Below, one piece after another: positions 45,590-57,805 of a stretch of 64,000 nucleotides of DNA. Origin of the DNA: Morchella semilibera. Taxonomy: Eukaryota > Ascomycota > Pezizomycetes > Pezizales > Morchellaceae. The stretch lies in contig WBVU01000005.1 of NCBI GenBank assembly GCA_009192285.1, positions 496,001 through 560,000 on the forward strand. The letters are read 5' to 3'. Positions within the stretch are counted from its first letter, which is position 1. Every line of letters begins with the position of its first letter. The notes under the pieces were generated by a model that worked only from the letters and a program-made list of their open reading frames with translations, did no database searches and was not told where the DNA came from. Position numbers and translations under genes: made by a program.

Positions 45590-48500
45590 TTAAGATGCGT
45601 ATATTGGGTCGAATGGAAGGCCCAGTATTTGTGATTCGGTTGTGGACATTGTGGTTAGGGTAGAAATTGATGTCCCTGAGTGCGGGGGTGAGATTTCATG
45701 TGGTATTGGATAGTTGATTCTCGCGGCCACAATAAAGCCGCTGAGAATTGTGGAGAGGTGTGGGTTTGTCCAAATCTCTGAGAGAGAGATGGTGGAGGCA
45801 ATTTCTGGTGGTCTGAGGTTTTCGATTTTTGAGCATCTCAGAATGATGTGCGAGGGTGTCTCGTCTTCCAGGTTGCATCTGGTGTATAGAGAGGGGAGAT
45901 GAATGTTAATCCATGATTTTTGTCCGCGTAGGTAACTTTTGCCTGCTCTCATTTGATGTATACGAGATGCAACAAATTTGTGTAGATTGGTAAAGAAGGG
46001 CGACGTGGTTGTTAGGGGGTATGGATAATAAACTGGTGGTGGATAGTGGTAGTTCCAATTAGCTATGAGTTGGGACTTTGCTCTGGCGGCCATCTTATTA
46101 GGGGGGACGCCCTCTTCGATAAGTAGTCTAATAATTGAGCAGAGGTGTTCGATTGGGAGGTGGTTGACTCCTTTAATTGCATTGGAGTTCCATTTCTTGG
46201 GGGGGTTGGGTAGTGCTTTTAGTAGCAATGTGTGGGTATAGAATCTGTCGGGTGTTGTGGTGGGAAAGGATTGCGAAGTCCTGCCCGTGACCGGATTGGC
46301 CATGGGGAGGGCTTGTAGAATTCTGATAGCATATTTGCATTTCAGAAAGTATAAATAGAGGTCTAGGGGGGGTGAGCCGGCTTCTGCCCATAGTGCGCGT
46401 TGGTTCGTGGATCTAAAGCATCCTGTAGTCCATCGGAGAACTGAATTCCAGAATGTATTCATTTCTTTGATTGCTGATGTTGGGGTGAGGACTGCACCTC
46501 CGTATATAAGCATGGGTCTTATCGCCATAAGGGCGATTTTTCTGCAGTTCTGTGACGACAGGCCTTTCCCTGCAGAGGAAAAGCGTTGAATTATGCCGAA
46601 GGCGGCCCTTGCTGTGGCAAGTCTTCGTTTGTAGTGTTCGTTGGGGTTAAGTGAGGAAGACAGCCAAAAACCTATCCATTTTACCTGGCTTGAGGGTTGG
46701 ATTATTTGACTCTCTAGGTTAATTGGTAGGTAACACACTTGGGAGCGGTCCCTGGTGGTTCTCCAGTGGATTAAATCAGTTTTTGTGACTGAAAAAAGGA
46801 TATTGTGGGGATGTGCTAATTGAATTAGCTTATTGTAGTGTTGGGTCAAAGTCGTGATATTTTGTTGGTAGGATTGTGATCCTACTGTAATCGCTAGATC
46901 ATCGACATAGGAGAGTGATATGCCTGGGTGTGGGTCGTAATTATGTAGAAAACTAATATATATAAGAAAGAGAAGTGGGGAAATCGGTGATCCTTGCAGG
47001 ACGCCGACTTGTATGGGACAGGCCACCTTTGGGGACCCTTTATAAAGAAGTGTAATATATCTATCAGACATAAAGGATAAGACCCAGTTGACGATATATT
47101 TTGGGACGTGTGCTTTTTCCATTATGTTTTTAAGCGAGGTTTTGAGAACATGGTCGAAGCCTCCTTTAACATCTAAAAAAAGTGTTGTGACTTTGAGCTT
47201 TGCTCTCTGCATGGCTCGGGTTTCGTTTATTAGACAGGTAGCAGCATCTGCCGTGGAGAGACCTGCTACTGATCCGCATTGATGTGGATGGAGAATGCCG
47301 ACCGCTTTTGCAATGTTGGCTAGTCTTGTGGTTACAATCTTTTCTAGGATCTTGGAAAAGGTTTGCAATAGAACTATCACTCTATAGGATGAGGGCAGGG
47401 TGTAGTCTGTTTTGTTGGGTTTTGCAAGTATCACTCCGTTGGCTTTTTTCAGGGCCAGCGGGTGATAGCTGTGCGTTAGGAGTTGATTCAAGAGTATTGT
47501 AATGATAAGAGGATTTGCCTTATGGATACTCTTCCATACTGGGTATGGGATAGTGTCTGGGCCCGGGGCAGAGAGATTTGATGTGGGGCCTAGCGCATCA
47601 CATATTTCTTGAGGTGTAATAGCTGGAGCGTTGGGATCTAATGTGGGGAAGGATTGATTAGATCTGGTTTAGGAGGAAAGAAAGCATTCAACAAGTTCTG
47701 ATTCAGAAGCATGGGGGTTGGTGAATTTGGGAGTGATGGGATTTTATCTTCCGATCTAGAGGCCATTTTCTTGATCCTCCAGACGTCTTTTGTTTGGGCG
47801 TTCGATATGTAGCTGTTCCAGTGGTCTGATTTTGCCTTTTTAATAGCATTAAAATAGGCGTTTCTGGCCGCTTTCATTTCGAATGGTGGGGCGTTGCCTT
47901 TGTGATAGGCTCTGTGTACTGAATGATAAATTTTTCTGAGCTGGCTGATGTTTGGATTCCACCATGCCTTGGACCATTTGGATATGGTTTTGAGAGGAGT
48001 AGCGGATTTAATTGTATCAACGAGTGTATTAAAATTTTTTTCAAACCAGTCGTCGATTGCGTTAGGCATTGGGCAGGGGGGAATTGCGAAATTTTCAAGT
48101 TTTGGGTTCAGCAGGTCCCAATCCGTAAGCTTCCAATTATGGACTTGGAAGGGTTCGAAGTCTGCTGTGGGTATCTGTAGGGAGAAGGCCAGGGCTTTAT
48201 GATCCGACCCTGTTGCTTGTGGGATAGGAAGCCATTTTCTAACGAATTTGGCTGCTTGTGTATTGGCGAATGCCAGGTCTATAACTCCGTGCCTTTTTTT
48301 TTGGTCTGGGAATAGTCTAGTATAGGTGCCGGGATTATTGATAAGTGTGTAACTACGGCGGGTTGCCGTGTTGAAGTATGGATTGGATAAATTTAGTTCC
48401 CTTTGATTAAAGGAGCGAAGTGGGTCTGCATTTGGATGATGAATATTAAAGTCCCCTAGAATTATCGTAGGGGTACTAGTGCGAATAAACAATTCCTGAG

Positions 48501-48900
48501 GGTTATGTGAACGAGCGTTGGGTTTTAATTGACGGTTATAAATGCAATAAATACTAAGTGAGGTAAAAGTATTATTGCTTGTTTTGCATTCGAGGTTGAC
48601 GTTTGTAGTGTCACCTCTGTGTGAGGGAGTGGTAAGGAAAGAATTTTTGTCAAGTAGAGCATTGTTTAAATAAATGCATGTGGATATTTTATCTTCTTTT
48701 TGAGTAGGAGTAGGGGAAATGAGCGTAAAGGTGGGGACTGTAAGTGGTATTCCATTTTTAAGAGGAGGTTCTTGAATTGCTATAATATGGGCTTCTTGCA
48801 CCATTTTAAGCGAAAAGAGTGAGATAAGAACATTGTTACTGCTGGCGCAGTTGTGCTGTATTATGCGTAGAAAGGAGTGTGTTTTGGTTGTAGTACTCAT
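45590..48900 (-). pseudogene. LINE 2 ORF2 (endonuclease and reverse transcriptase)
   Basis: It starts at the ATG at 48900 (MSTTTKTHSFLRIIQHNCA). The endonuclease signatures are IQEPP, LGDFNIHHP, HGVIDLAF and GSDHKAL. A frameshift near 47,640 separates this from the reverse transcriptase, which has KPNKTDYTLPSSYR, GGFDHVLK, QGSPISPLLF and SYVDDLA (around 46,905). A C-terminal zinc motif follows (CNLEDETPSHIILRC, of CCHC type but with its first Cys replaced). No RNase H is seen. The protein would nick the target and copy the element RNA. Confidence 0.9.
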
Positions 48901-48903
48901 TAT

Positions 48904-50406
48904 TTATAGTTGTGTAAGGGGATTTGATTGTTCCTGGGGGGCATCTGTCATAGTTGCTTCCATGGGAATAGTTGGGGTGGTCTTTTCCGTTTTCTTTTGG
49001 TTGGCTTCAATAATGGCGAGGAGGGCTGGGCAGTTGCGGGAGGTTGCTTGATGGCCTCCGTTGCAATTAGTGCATTTCGCCTTCGTGACGTTGCAGCATC
49101 CTAGGGCTTCGAATCATCTTCCTTTGCAGCTCGGGATTGGGCATGAGTGTTGTGCTCTTGTATGTTCTTTGGCGCAGACGGGGCAGGTTGGTTTTGTTTG
49201 TTTGCAACCTTGGGTGGCGTGTCCGAAGGCATAGCAGTTGCGGCATTGGGTGGAGGGGGTAGCGGACCACATAATTTGGCATTTTCTGGGTTTGGAGAAG
49301 AGTCTAATGGAGGAGCCGATAGCAGTGGACTCTTCTGATGTGACTGTGATAATTATTGAGGAGGTAGCTTTAAGATTGCGGAGATCATCGTCTTTATTGA
49401 GAAATCGGCAGGCAAAGAGTGTGATTCCTGTTGCCAGGCGTACGATTTCTGGGAAGCTATCGTTGAGAGTCTCTTTGTTCTTGAGGTTGTATAGGGGAAC
49501 GCCATGGATGGCAATGTCGACGTTGCTAGGGGCAGGACGGAAGCATGTGTATGGGTTCTCAGTGCTGCCGATTTTCTGGTTTACGATCGCGGTCATTGCT
49601 TCGTACCATAGGGCGTAGGTAGCGGATGAGACTGTGTGGTGAGGGAGGATTGACACGGAACCCTTGGCGTTGATGTTAACGGAGAGGGCTGTGACTGGGT
49701 GAACTTGTTTGTTTCTGGCTAGCATTTGTGCGAGGGCAACTGAGAGTTCCGCGGTGACACGGTCGCTTTCTGGTACAGGTTGTGGGGAGGTCCTGGTTGT
49801 GAAGAAGCGGCGTTGGGCGGCGGGAAGGGCCTTTGCTTGCTCTGTAGCAGGGGTGGTCTTCTTGCCCTGACGTTTTTTCTTCGACGATGCTTTTTCCCAA
49901 GTATTGAGGTTTTCTTGGGCTGCTTGGAGGTAGGACTTTTTCTCGGTGATTGCGGGGGGGGGTCTGGTTTGGTGTTGTTGTTGTGGTTGAGGTGGTTGTT
50001 GTTGCTGTTTGTGTTGTTTTGCTTGGGTTTGTGGTGGCTTTGGTTGTTGGGGGTTGGGTGTTTTTTGAGTATTGGCTTCCTGAAGGAGAGTTTCGACCCT
50101 GTCGAAACGATTATTAATTTCAGAGGTTGCTCGTTGTTCCTTGAGCTTATGGATATCCTCGGATAGCATATCGATGGATTGTGTTTGGCTGGCCACTTCT
50201 CCGGTTAGGATGGTGGTCTGTTTGACTACGCCTAGAATAAGCGTGAGGAGAAGCCTGACGTCGTCAGAGGTATTGGAATCATCGAAGATTTTCATGGCGA
50301 GGTCGCCGATGGGGTTGGTGAGTGTGTTATCAGTGATCTCGCCGTCGACTAGGCCCACTTGCATGGAGTCAAAGGCATTCTGCATTGCTTGGGAGGGTGG
50401 GGGCAT
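48904..50406 (-). pseudogene. LINE 2 ORF1 (gag-like RNA-binding protein)
   Basis: It starts MPPPSQAMQNAFDSM. An N-terminal helical region (VASQTQSIDMLSEDIHKL) and a Gln/Pro-rich linker lead to the conserved ORF1 core (NINAKGSVSILPHHTVS, VDIAIHGVPLYN) and CCHC knuckles (CRNCYAFGHATQGC, CPVCAKEHTRAQHSC). A single in-frame TGA at about 49,114 (CGA to TGA type) interrupts it before the final knuckle (CTNCNGGHQATSRNC); the frame then runs to a TAA 3 bp before ORF2. Confidence 0.88.
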
Positions 50407-50547
50407 GGTTGCTAGTGGGGTTGGTGATGCTTGAAGTCTAAGTTCTAAAGACTTTTGTGCTTGTGTAACGCGGTTGCTTCACAGATTATGGTGGTTAATT
50501 TCAAAAATTGGTAGAATAGCGGGAAAGGAGCTGCTTATTGCTACTTG

Positions 50548-51680
50548 TTGATACTTACTGTTATATATTTTTACTTATCCACTATTATCTCCATATATTG
50601 AGGCATTTTTTTTCACTTAGGGGGGTTTTGGATATATTATCGTGCATGTACTTATATGACATTATTCCGTAGCTGTCTATGTTTATTCATGCCTATTTTT
50701 ACTTGTCGGCACTTACTGTCACTTTTTTTCACTTTTTCCTGACTTTTTATATATGAGGCATTTTTTTCTCCCGTTAGTGCGTACAGTTCATTATTATGCA
50801 TGCAATATATGAGCTTTTGCAAAATCCTATCCCGTGTTTCCATTTATAGTTATTGGTATATAGTTATTCTTGCTCTTCGTTATTTGTCTGTATTTGTCCC
50901 TGGTTATCCTCATTTATTCCTACTTACCGGTATTTATTACTACTTCTTCCTACTTACCCATTATTTTTTTTATATATTCCGGCACTTTCTTACCTGACAC
51001 GTGTTATAATATGTTGCTACTGAAGACTAACCTGTATTTCTATTTATAGTTATTATTATATAATTATTCTTATTTATTTCACTTCTTTGTATCCATTTCT
51101 ATTTACTCCTTCTTATTCTTACTTGCTGGTACTTGCTTCCACTTATTCCCGTATATTGCTGCTTATTGCCAAATACTGAGTTACTTTCCTACTTAATATA
51201 ATATATTACTCCTTATGTGAGTGATCAATATGCATGTACTATCCTAACGGGGTAATATACTTATCTATATTTTTCCTATCTGTTTCAGTTTGTTGATCAC
51301 CATTCCCATCTACCAGTACTTATATATACTTAATCTTACTTTCTGGTATTTATCCGTATTTATTCTTACTTGCTAGCACTTATCCGTACTTATTCTTACT
51401 TGGTAGCACTTATTCGTACTTATTCCTACTTGATAGTCCTTATCCCTATTTATTTCTACTCATCTCTTATTATTTTTATATATTGGGAGATTTCTTTATT
51501 TAAATAAAATATTATATATGATAAAAGTAACTGATATACCCTTAGTACTCTAACGGGCAAACGCAAGATACTATTTCATGATATTATCTATAGCTACTAC
51601 AACTACGCAGTATTTGTCTTGGTTTGTTTTAACTATCTATATTTATTCTTACTAGTCAAGGTTCTTTTATCCTTAATTCT
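50548..51680. repeat. Degenerate CTTATT satellite, right part
   Basis: It continues the array at 44675: CTTATTCTTACTTGCTAG-like words, with AACGGG anchors at about 51,246 and 51,553. With LINE 2 removed, the two parts make one array of about 1.8 kb. No genes. Confidence 0.7.
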
Positions 51681-52132
51681 AAATTTTTATATTTATTGAA
51701 GCATTTACTAACTACATCAATGTTATATTCTACGATATACGATTATGCGGCATTATTGTATTCTCGTTTACCGGTATAGTAAGACTAATCCTTACCCGTA
51801 CACACTGAAGCCAGGAGAATAAGCGGAGTATCATATGTATGCCTATCAGTTGTAATTTTTGTACTATTACTGGAATTTACCTGTATCTATTGAAGTCATG
51901 AGAACACATACAGTATTATATGTACACCCGCCATTCTTAATTATTCTAGCAATACCAATATCTATCAATATTCACTGAAGTTATTAGAACAGGCAAGGTA
52001 GATTATATATGCCTACTGGTATTAATTGTATAGTTTTAAAAAAGCTTAAATCAAAGTTACCGAGCGTTTCATACAATCATTATACAAATATATATAACTT
52101 GAACAAATAATATACTAACAATACATGTTTGT
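51681..52132. other. AT-rich flank downstream of the Helitron helicase
   Basis: No gene. CACTGAAG and TATTGAAG words recur three times around 51,810-51,980. I looked for a Helitron 3' end (hairpin plus CTRR) and did not find a convincing one. Confidence 0.35.
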
Positions 52133-55100
52133 TCAAATAGCAATCATCTCCAATCGTTGATACTTTCGTACCGCCTCCTGATTAACTCTAACTGCAGCAA
52201 TATGAAAAGCACTTATCTCTACATCGCATAGCCTTTTTGCACGACTTAGAGCCATATATGCTTGCCCAACAGAAAACATGGATCCACCAAAGCTTATACA
52301 TATTTTATTCAATGATAAGCCCTGTGTTTTATGAACTGTTAAGGCAAATGCGTTTTGAATAGGAAGTTGTGTACGAGAATAACGGATTCCGTGACTTCTA
52401 AAACGCATCGTATCCTTTGAAACTTCAACAATCTGTATTTGTTAGTATTATATATAATCATCGGGTGAATAAGCTTACTCTAATACCCTCATATGTTGGA
52501 AATGCAACATTTGGTAGGCCACCCTCCCGTAAAGATACAATAATACCACATGTCCCATTAGATATACCAGGTGATATCAAACCATTTGTTAGAAACAAGA
52601 CTTTAGCTCCTGGAACCCAAACAACTTCGTAGGGAAAGTTTGTGCCGGTTTTAAAGGTACGAGAATACTCCATACTAGAAATGATTTTTCCTTCTTCTCA
52701 ATCGATAGAGATATGTGTATATGAAGCTTCAATCGGTAATTTTTCAAGGAGAAGGTTATTTATTTGTGACGCTGTCCTCCGATAGGATACAAGAAATGTT
52801 GTAAGATAACTGGTATTACGCATATGAAATTGTTGAACTTTATCTTGTAATATAGCTTGACTCTGAGGAGTGATTCGTCCAAACCGTAGGTCGTTGAGTA
52901 GTTGGAAGAACTCTGGATCATCTCGTTGACGCATAGATTGTTTTAAAAAGATTGGTTTAAAGAATTGCTACAATGTTCAACAGAAGATCATCTGACCCGA
53001 TACTGACGGAAGTTGCATTAAATCTCCCATACAAATGATATGTAGATTTCCGAAAGGTTTCAAGTTATTATGTATCCTTGCAAACAATCCAGACATAAAA
53101 TCTAATAACTCTGCGTTTTGTCCCGGCATCTTGGCACCTGTCCCGACAGTTCGGTAGGCGATGCATGATTGTGGTTGTTAGGGTAATGTTAAGCGAGAGT
53201 GGGAGCGCGAGGTGGAGGCTGTCGTCATTGGGTTCTAGGAGGTTCGATGGCGTGATGGATTGGTAATGTAAAATAGCGGAGATGATGGGGAGGATTACGA
53301 GGTGTGGTAGCAACGGATTTCTATGGGGTTCTATAAACGAAAGTGTGAGTCATAGCGGACTAGTGGAGGAGGTGTGTTAAATAGCGGGGACAGACGTTTT
53401 CCTTCGTTTTTTCTTTCTTTCCTCTTTGTCTCGTCTTCCTGTTATCTCGGTATATAGGAATCCACTCCTATTCTCAAGCCATAGCTCCTCGTACCCAAGA
53501 TCCGGTCCTCTAAAGAGGAAAACCATAGCACCACTCATTGTTCCCGTTGAGGTCCATTCAGTCCTCACTCTCCCCGCCCTGTGTTCTTGTGCCTTTGCCC
53601 TTGCCTTTGCCTTTGCCGGTACCTGTGCTTGTGCCTGCCCGGTGTTGCCTTTGTCTTCATCAGTCTCCTCGTCGAGTAGACTGTGCTCCTCGAGTCCTTC
53701 TGCGTCATCATTGTCATCTTCTTCTTTGCGTCGGGTTACTCCGTCACACGTTTACCATCGATATCTCATCTATTACCAATATTTTTATACGCCGTATTTC
53801 TTCAAGCCTGTCGGGAAGTTGTAAGAGATTTGATTTTAACATTCCGACTCCTCCATCTGCACCTATGTTCAATGCTGAATGAATAGTTTGACCTGATATA
53901 TTATTCGCCGCAATACCAGTTGGTGCAAGCTTGAGGTATTTGAAGTGGTTGACGTCAAACCAACGTTCTAATGCCTTTAAGAGATATGATTTCTCTGTAC
54001 CTGCAGGTCCGGTAATGAAGAATTTAAGGCTAATACCGCCGGTAGGAAAATTGAAAAGTGATTGAGTGATTTTCGTATATGCATAATATCGATCGCCCTG
54101 TAGGTTGAATACCGCCTCATTGTTTTGAATCGGAGTGGGTAGTTGTTGCAATTCGAGAAGTTTTTTTCGAACAATCTCTTGGACAGATTCTTCAGACATT
54201 GATAATACAGCTTCTATCAATTCTTAATAAACGCTTGAGATATGTAGTGTAGTCCGTTGTATTCCTTGTTGGTATATGTTGAACTTGTTCGTACATATCA
54301 GGAAATCGCTGTAGCAAATGCTCTCGGTAATTGAGATAACCCTCATGTATCTCATCATCAGATCGCCAATGCTGAATCTCCAATAGTTTATTAAAGAAGA
54401 ATCTCTCTCCATCCACCAATCGTCTATAACATGTTCGGATCATAAGTGGCTACCACAAATTAGCTTTACACTTGATAGAGATAGAAATGTAATTGGTAAT
54501 ATACTTTTTTCCGTTGATAAATAAAATTACCCAACTTATCCATCCATACTTCAGTCTGTGACCGCCGACGGGTGCGTTCAATTTTGTAAAGCGAATGGTA
54601 TTTGAAGTATGTAAGATGTTCAAAGATGATATTTTCTGGTCGATTGAAATACTTTTCAATTGCATTGGGGTAGAAAATATCTTCAGATGTGGGATCAACT
54701 TCTAGCAACCAAGCGGGTTTGACTACGCTGGAACGATCTGACGGCATTGACGTAGGTAGATAATCACATGAACTTGACATTTGAAAGATTGGAAAGCTTA
54801 AGAGTAGGACCATAGATTCCATAGATCTCATTCTTCGAGCAAGCAGGTGGTCATTAGTATGACTTGAGCTATTAACGCTGACGATAGATTTTGGCTCTGC
54901 TTTGGTGACATATTTTGTTATATATTTGGCTAAACCACCAGAGGTACAATATTGTACGTTGCAATGTGCTCCCCATAATAGCAATAGCATAGGACTGTAT
55001 GAAACAATATACCGGTCCTCCTCTTTAATTCTCCTATATGTATACCTAACTTCTCCTTCCTTTTGGTATGTGAGATTTGAAAGTTCCACAGGAAACCCTT

Positions 55101-56996
55101 TCCTACACGTTCCAGCCTCATCCCTACTCCCACCACACAGCCTAGGTTCACATGAATGAACTTGATGTTGTATTACCAAAGCATATAGTTCTAGTTCTGT
55201 ATCGGAGTTTGGTAGGTCGGCTCGAATAAAATTTTGCTCGATGAGTTGATTCTGTTTTAACTCGGACCACAGAAGTGAGTGTGTATGTATTGCCCCCCTC
55301 AGTTGAAATTCATGCCGTTCAACTAACTCATTTAAACGTCCAAAACCTGATACTGAAGGGATCCGGAGAAAAGATTTTTTAATCCAATGCCAACGTTCGT
55401 AATAGTACTGCACAGCATTCGATGGTCGATTTGAAGGCAATATATCGTGATTCCCCGTTCGTTGTAGAATATTCTAATAATCACCCCATCATTCAGAAAA
55501 TATAGTAGTAACGAATAAAGTAGGTATTCCATGTGTCTGTAACATACATCGAACATTACTTTCTGCGTTTAGAAAAAATGTATCACCTGTCCGTATGAAT
55601 CGTGGAATGGTTGTGGTTAGATGTTCATTAACGATAGACCATGGACTGTATTGGCTCTGTTGTAATAGTTCAGCAGCGGTATGTCGTGAATGTGCACCTC
55701 TCTCTTGATATCTTTTAACAATACGGCAGTTATTTTGTAGTATTCGAATCCTCTCAATTTCCATGTATATCCATGGTCCCCAGTAATGATCATCACGGAA
55801 AACAGATATAATTGAGCTGAGTTTGATTTTAGCATCGGTAGCCATGGTATTTTTAGAGCGGATCGTATTTGGTTGCCGAATTGAACGTATATACTGTTCT
55901 CTACCCCATGGATATAAGACTGGAAAAAGCAATGCTTCCAAAGCAGGATCTGATCGTTGTATTCCAATACGTTCACCTGAATTGGTAGAGGGAAGAGATG
56001 CGACTGGCAATCGAAAATATCGATAATCTTCATTTGCAACCTGTGAAGGATAATTGAAAGGGTTTAAAACTATATCGGGGTGGTTCCAAGGTCATATTTC
56101 ATCCGTATTTGTATCAGTACTTGAAATTAAAGAAACTGTAGGTAAAGGACTAAGTTGCAGCTCTCTTCGTATATCATATCTCTGAAAAAGTATATTATTT
56201 GTTAATAACCAACTGCGACAACATTCAAGCTTCTCGGTATCATGAGATTGATCGAATTGATTTGTTGAACTCTCAAGATAAGCTCCAAGAGTTCCGGTAT
56301 ACAACGCAATAGCTCTAGGATTTCTGGTAATATTCATTCTACCGGTTACTGTACGATATGTTGAATATGGATTGTGATTATTACTATAACTTTGGGTACG
56401 ACCTAAATTGGTTTGCAATGATATTGGTGATAGAAATATCCGAGAGCGTTGAGGATAGAAAGTACTCGGGCAGCCTGGTCTGCATGGTGGCAACCGTGGA
56501 TTGATATTGCAGAATAACATATTGCTTTATAAATTCACATATGTTTTTGAGTTTGGTAGTAGGAAGGAAATCAAGTATAGTAGATAATGTATATACTGCA
56601 TCTTGTTGTTTTGGTACCCATTTGATATGTCTTTCTAACATCAATGTACCACAAAATGAACATGGTGTATCAGGAAAAGATTTGTTGTAGTTGGTTTTGA
56701 ATCGTTGAATGAGGTTTTGAAAGAGACAATCAGGAGTAAAGATAATTGTCTCTCGTATTTCTAGAGCAACTGAAATATACGATGACTGAATGGATTGCTG
56801 TTCTAATTGATGTTGTGTAGATTGAAATACGAATGCTCTGATTATGTTGTTGAATAAATCGGTAGGTAGAAAATAAACTTCCATCATGATCAATCAAGTC
56901 GCCAGAGTTGACAAATAAAGCAGGCATCATATTATGAGAACTAAATTCTTGGATATTATCTATCGCAGGAATATATGATCTGAACCGAGACGACAT
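52133..56996 (-). pseudogene. Helitron Rep/helicase gene, RIP-like decay
   Basis: It starts at the ATG at 56996 (MSSRFRSYIPAIDNIQEF). A cysteine pair (CSFCGTLM) is followed by DPALEALLFPVLYPWG, typical of Helitron N-termini. The HUH nuclease has GAIHTHSLLW and the two-tyrosine helix LAKYITKYVTK. The Pif1-like helicase follows, with Walker A GPAGTEKSYLL (Glu at a usual Gly), Walker B LVIDEISMV, MGDLMQLPSVSG, and C-terminal FALTVHKTQGLSL and AYMALSRAK before the stop at 52133. One intron near the 3' end (GTAAGC..TACAG, TACTAAC branch, about 52415-52460) is clear. I count about seven in-frame TGA/TAG stops (for example near 56,090, 55,490, 54,450, 52,980, 52,690) and at least three frameshifts. 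A solo LTR splits the helicase. Confidence 0.88.
53119..53748. mobile_element. Solo LTR (family C) inside the Helitron helicase
   Basis: A 630-bp LTR with TG..CA ends (TGTCCCGGCA to CCGTCACA on the plus strand), flanked by a perfect 5-bp target duplication CGTTT (53114-53118 and 53749-53753). It sits between helicase motifs II and III. A sister copy is at 57177-57805. Orientation and superfamily are not determined. The insertion is younger than the Helitron. Confidence 0.9.
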
Positions 56997-57176
56997 GGTT
57001 TAAATTGAATATAAATACTAATAATAAATAAATAATCAGTTAATGAAATAACAAAGAAACATCCAAATAATCAACCAATAAAATAACAAAACATATTTAA
57101 AATATATATATATATTCAGAAAAAAAAACAGAACAGAAAACAGTTTTAAATTACACCACGTCCTTTACCCTTTGAA

Positions 57177-57805
57177 TGTCCCGATGTCTGGCATCGGTCC
57201 CGACAGTCCGGTAGGTGAGGTATGGTTGTGGTGGATAAGGGAATGTTAAGCGAGGACGGGAAGTGTATTACAGGTATGACGTTATGGGGATTCTACGAGT
57301 TTCTATGGCGTGATGGATTTGTAATGTAAATAGCAAAGGTGGTGGGGAGGAATACGAAGTGTGGATGCGATGGAGTTCTGTGGTTTCTATGAGCTGATGT
57401 ATGAGTCATAGCGGACTGGTGGAGGTGGGGTGTTAAATAGCGGAGGTAGAGGTTTTTCTTAATTCTTTCTTTTCTTTTCTCTCTGTCTCGTCTTCCTGTT
57501 ATTTCAGTATATAGGAATCTACTCCTATTCTCAAGCCATAGTTTCTCGTACCCTGAATTCCGTCCTCTAACGAGGAAAACTACAGTACCTCTCATCGTTC
57601 TCGTTGAGGTCCATTCGGTCCTCACCTTCTTGCCCTGCGTTCTTGTACCTTTGCCCTTGCTTTTGCCTTCGCCGGTGCTTGTGCTTGTGCCTGCCCGGTG
57701 TTGTCCTTGTCTTCGTCAGTCTCCTCGTCGCGAAAGACTGCGCTCCTCGAGCCTATCTGCGTCATCATTATCATCTCCTTCCTTGCGTCGGGTTACTCCG
57801 TCACA
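57177..57805. mobile_element. Solo LTR (family C) in the OB-fold gene
   Basis: A 629-bp copy of the LTR at 53119-53748 with the same ends, flanked by 5-bp words that agree at four positions (TTGAA and CTGAA). It lies near the 3' end of the OB-fold-like gene. It is probably somewhat older than its sister copy. Confidence 0.85.

Larger units (their letters stand above)
45372..50533 (-). mobile_element. LINE 2: nearly intact Tad1-like non-LTR retrotransposon
   Basis: A copy of 5,162 bp with at least a 14-bp target duplication (CTTATTGCTACTTG at 45358-45371 and 50534-50547) and an A-rich tail (complement at 45372-45397). ORF1 and ORF2 are separated by only 3 bp. One stop in ORF1 and one frameshift in ORF2 are the only breaks I find, so it is the younger of the two LINEs. 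It landed in the CTTATT satellite; the target duplication is satellite sequence. Confidence 0.92.

Noticed and set aside
51681-52132. Helitron 3' terminus
   Set aside because: No stable hairpin followed by CTRR could be identified downstream of the helicase stop, so the ends of the element remain undefined.
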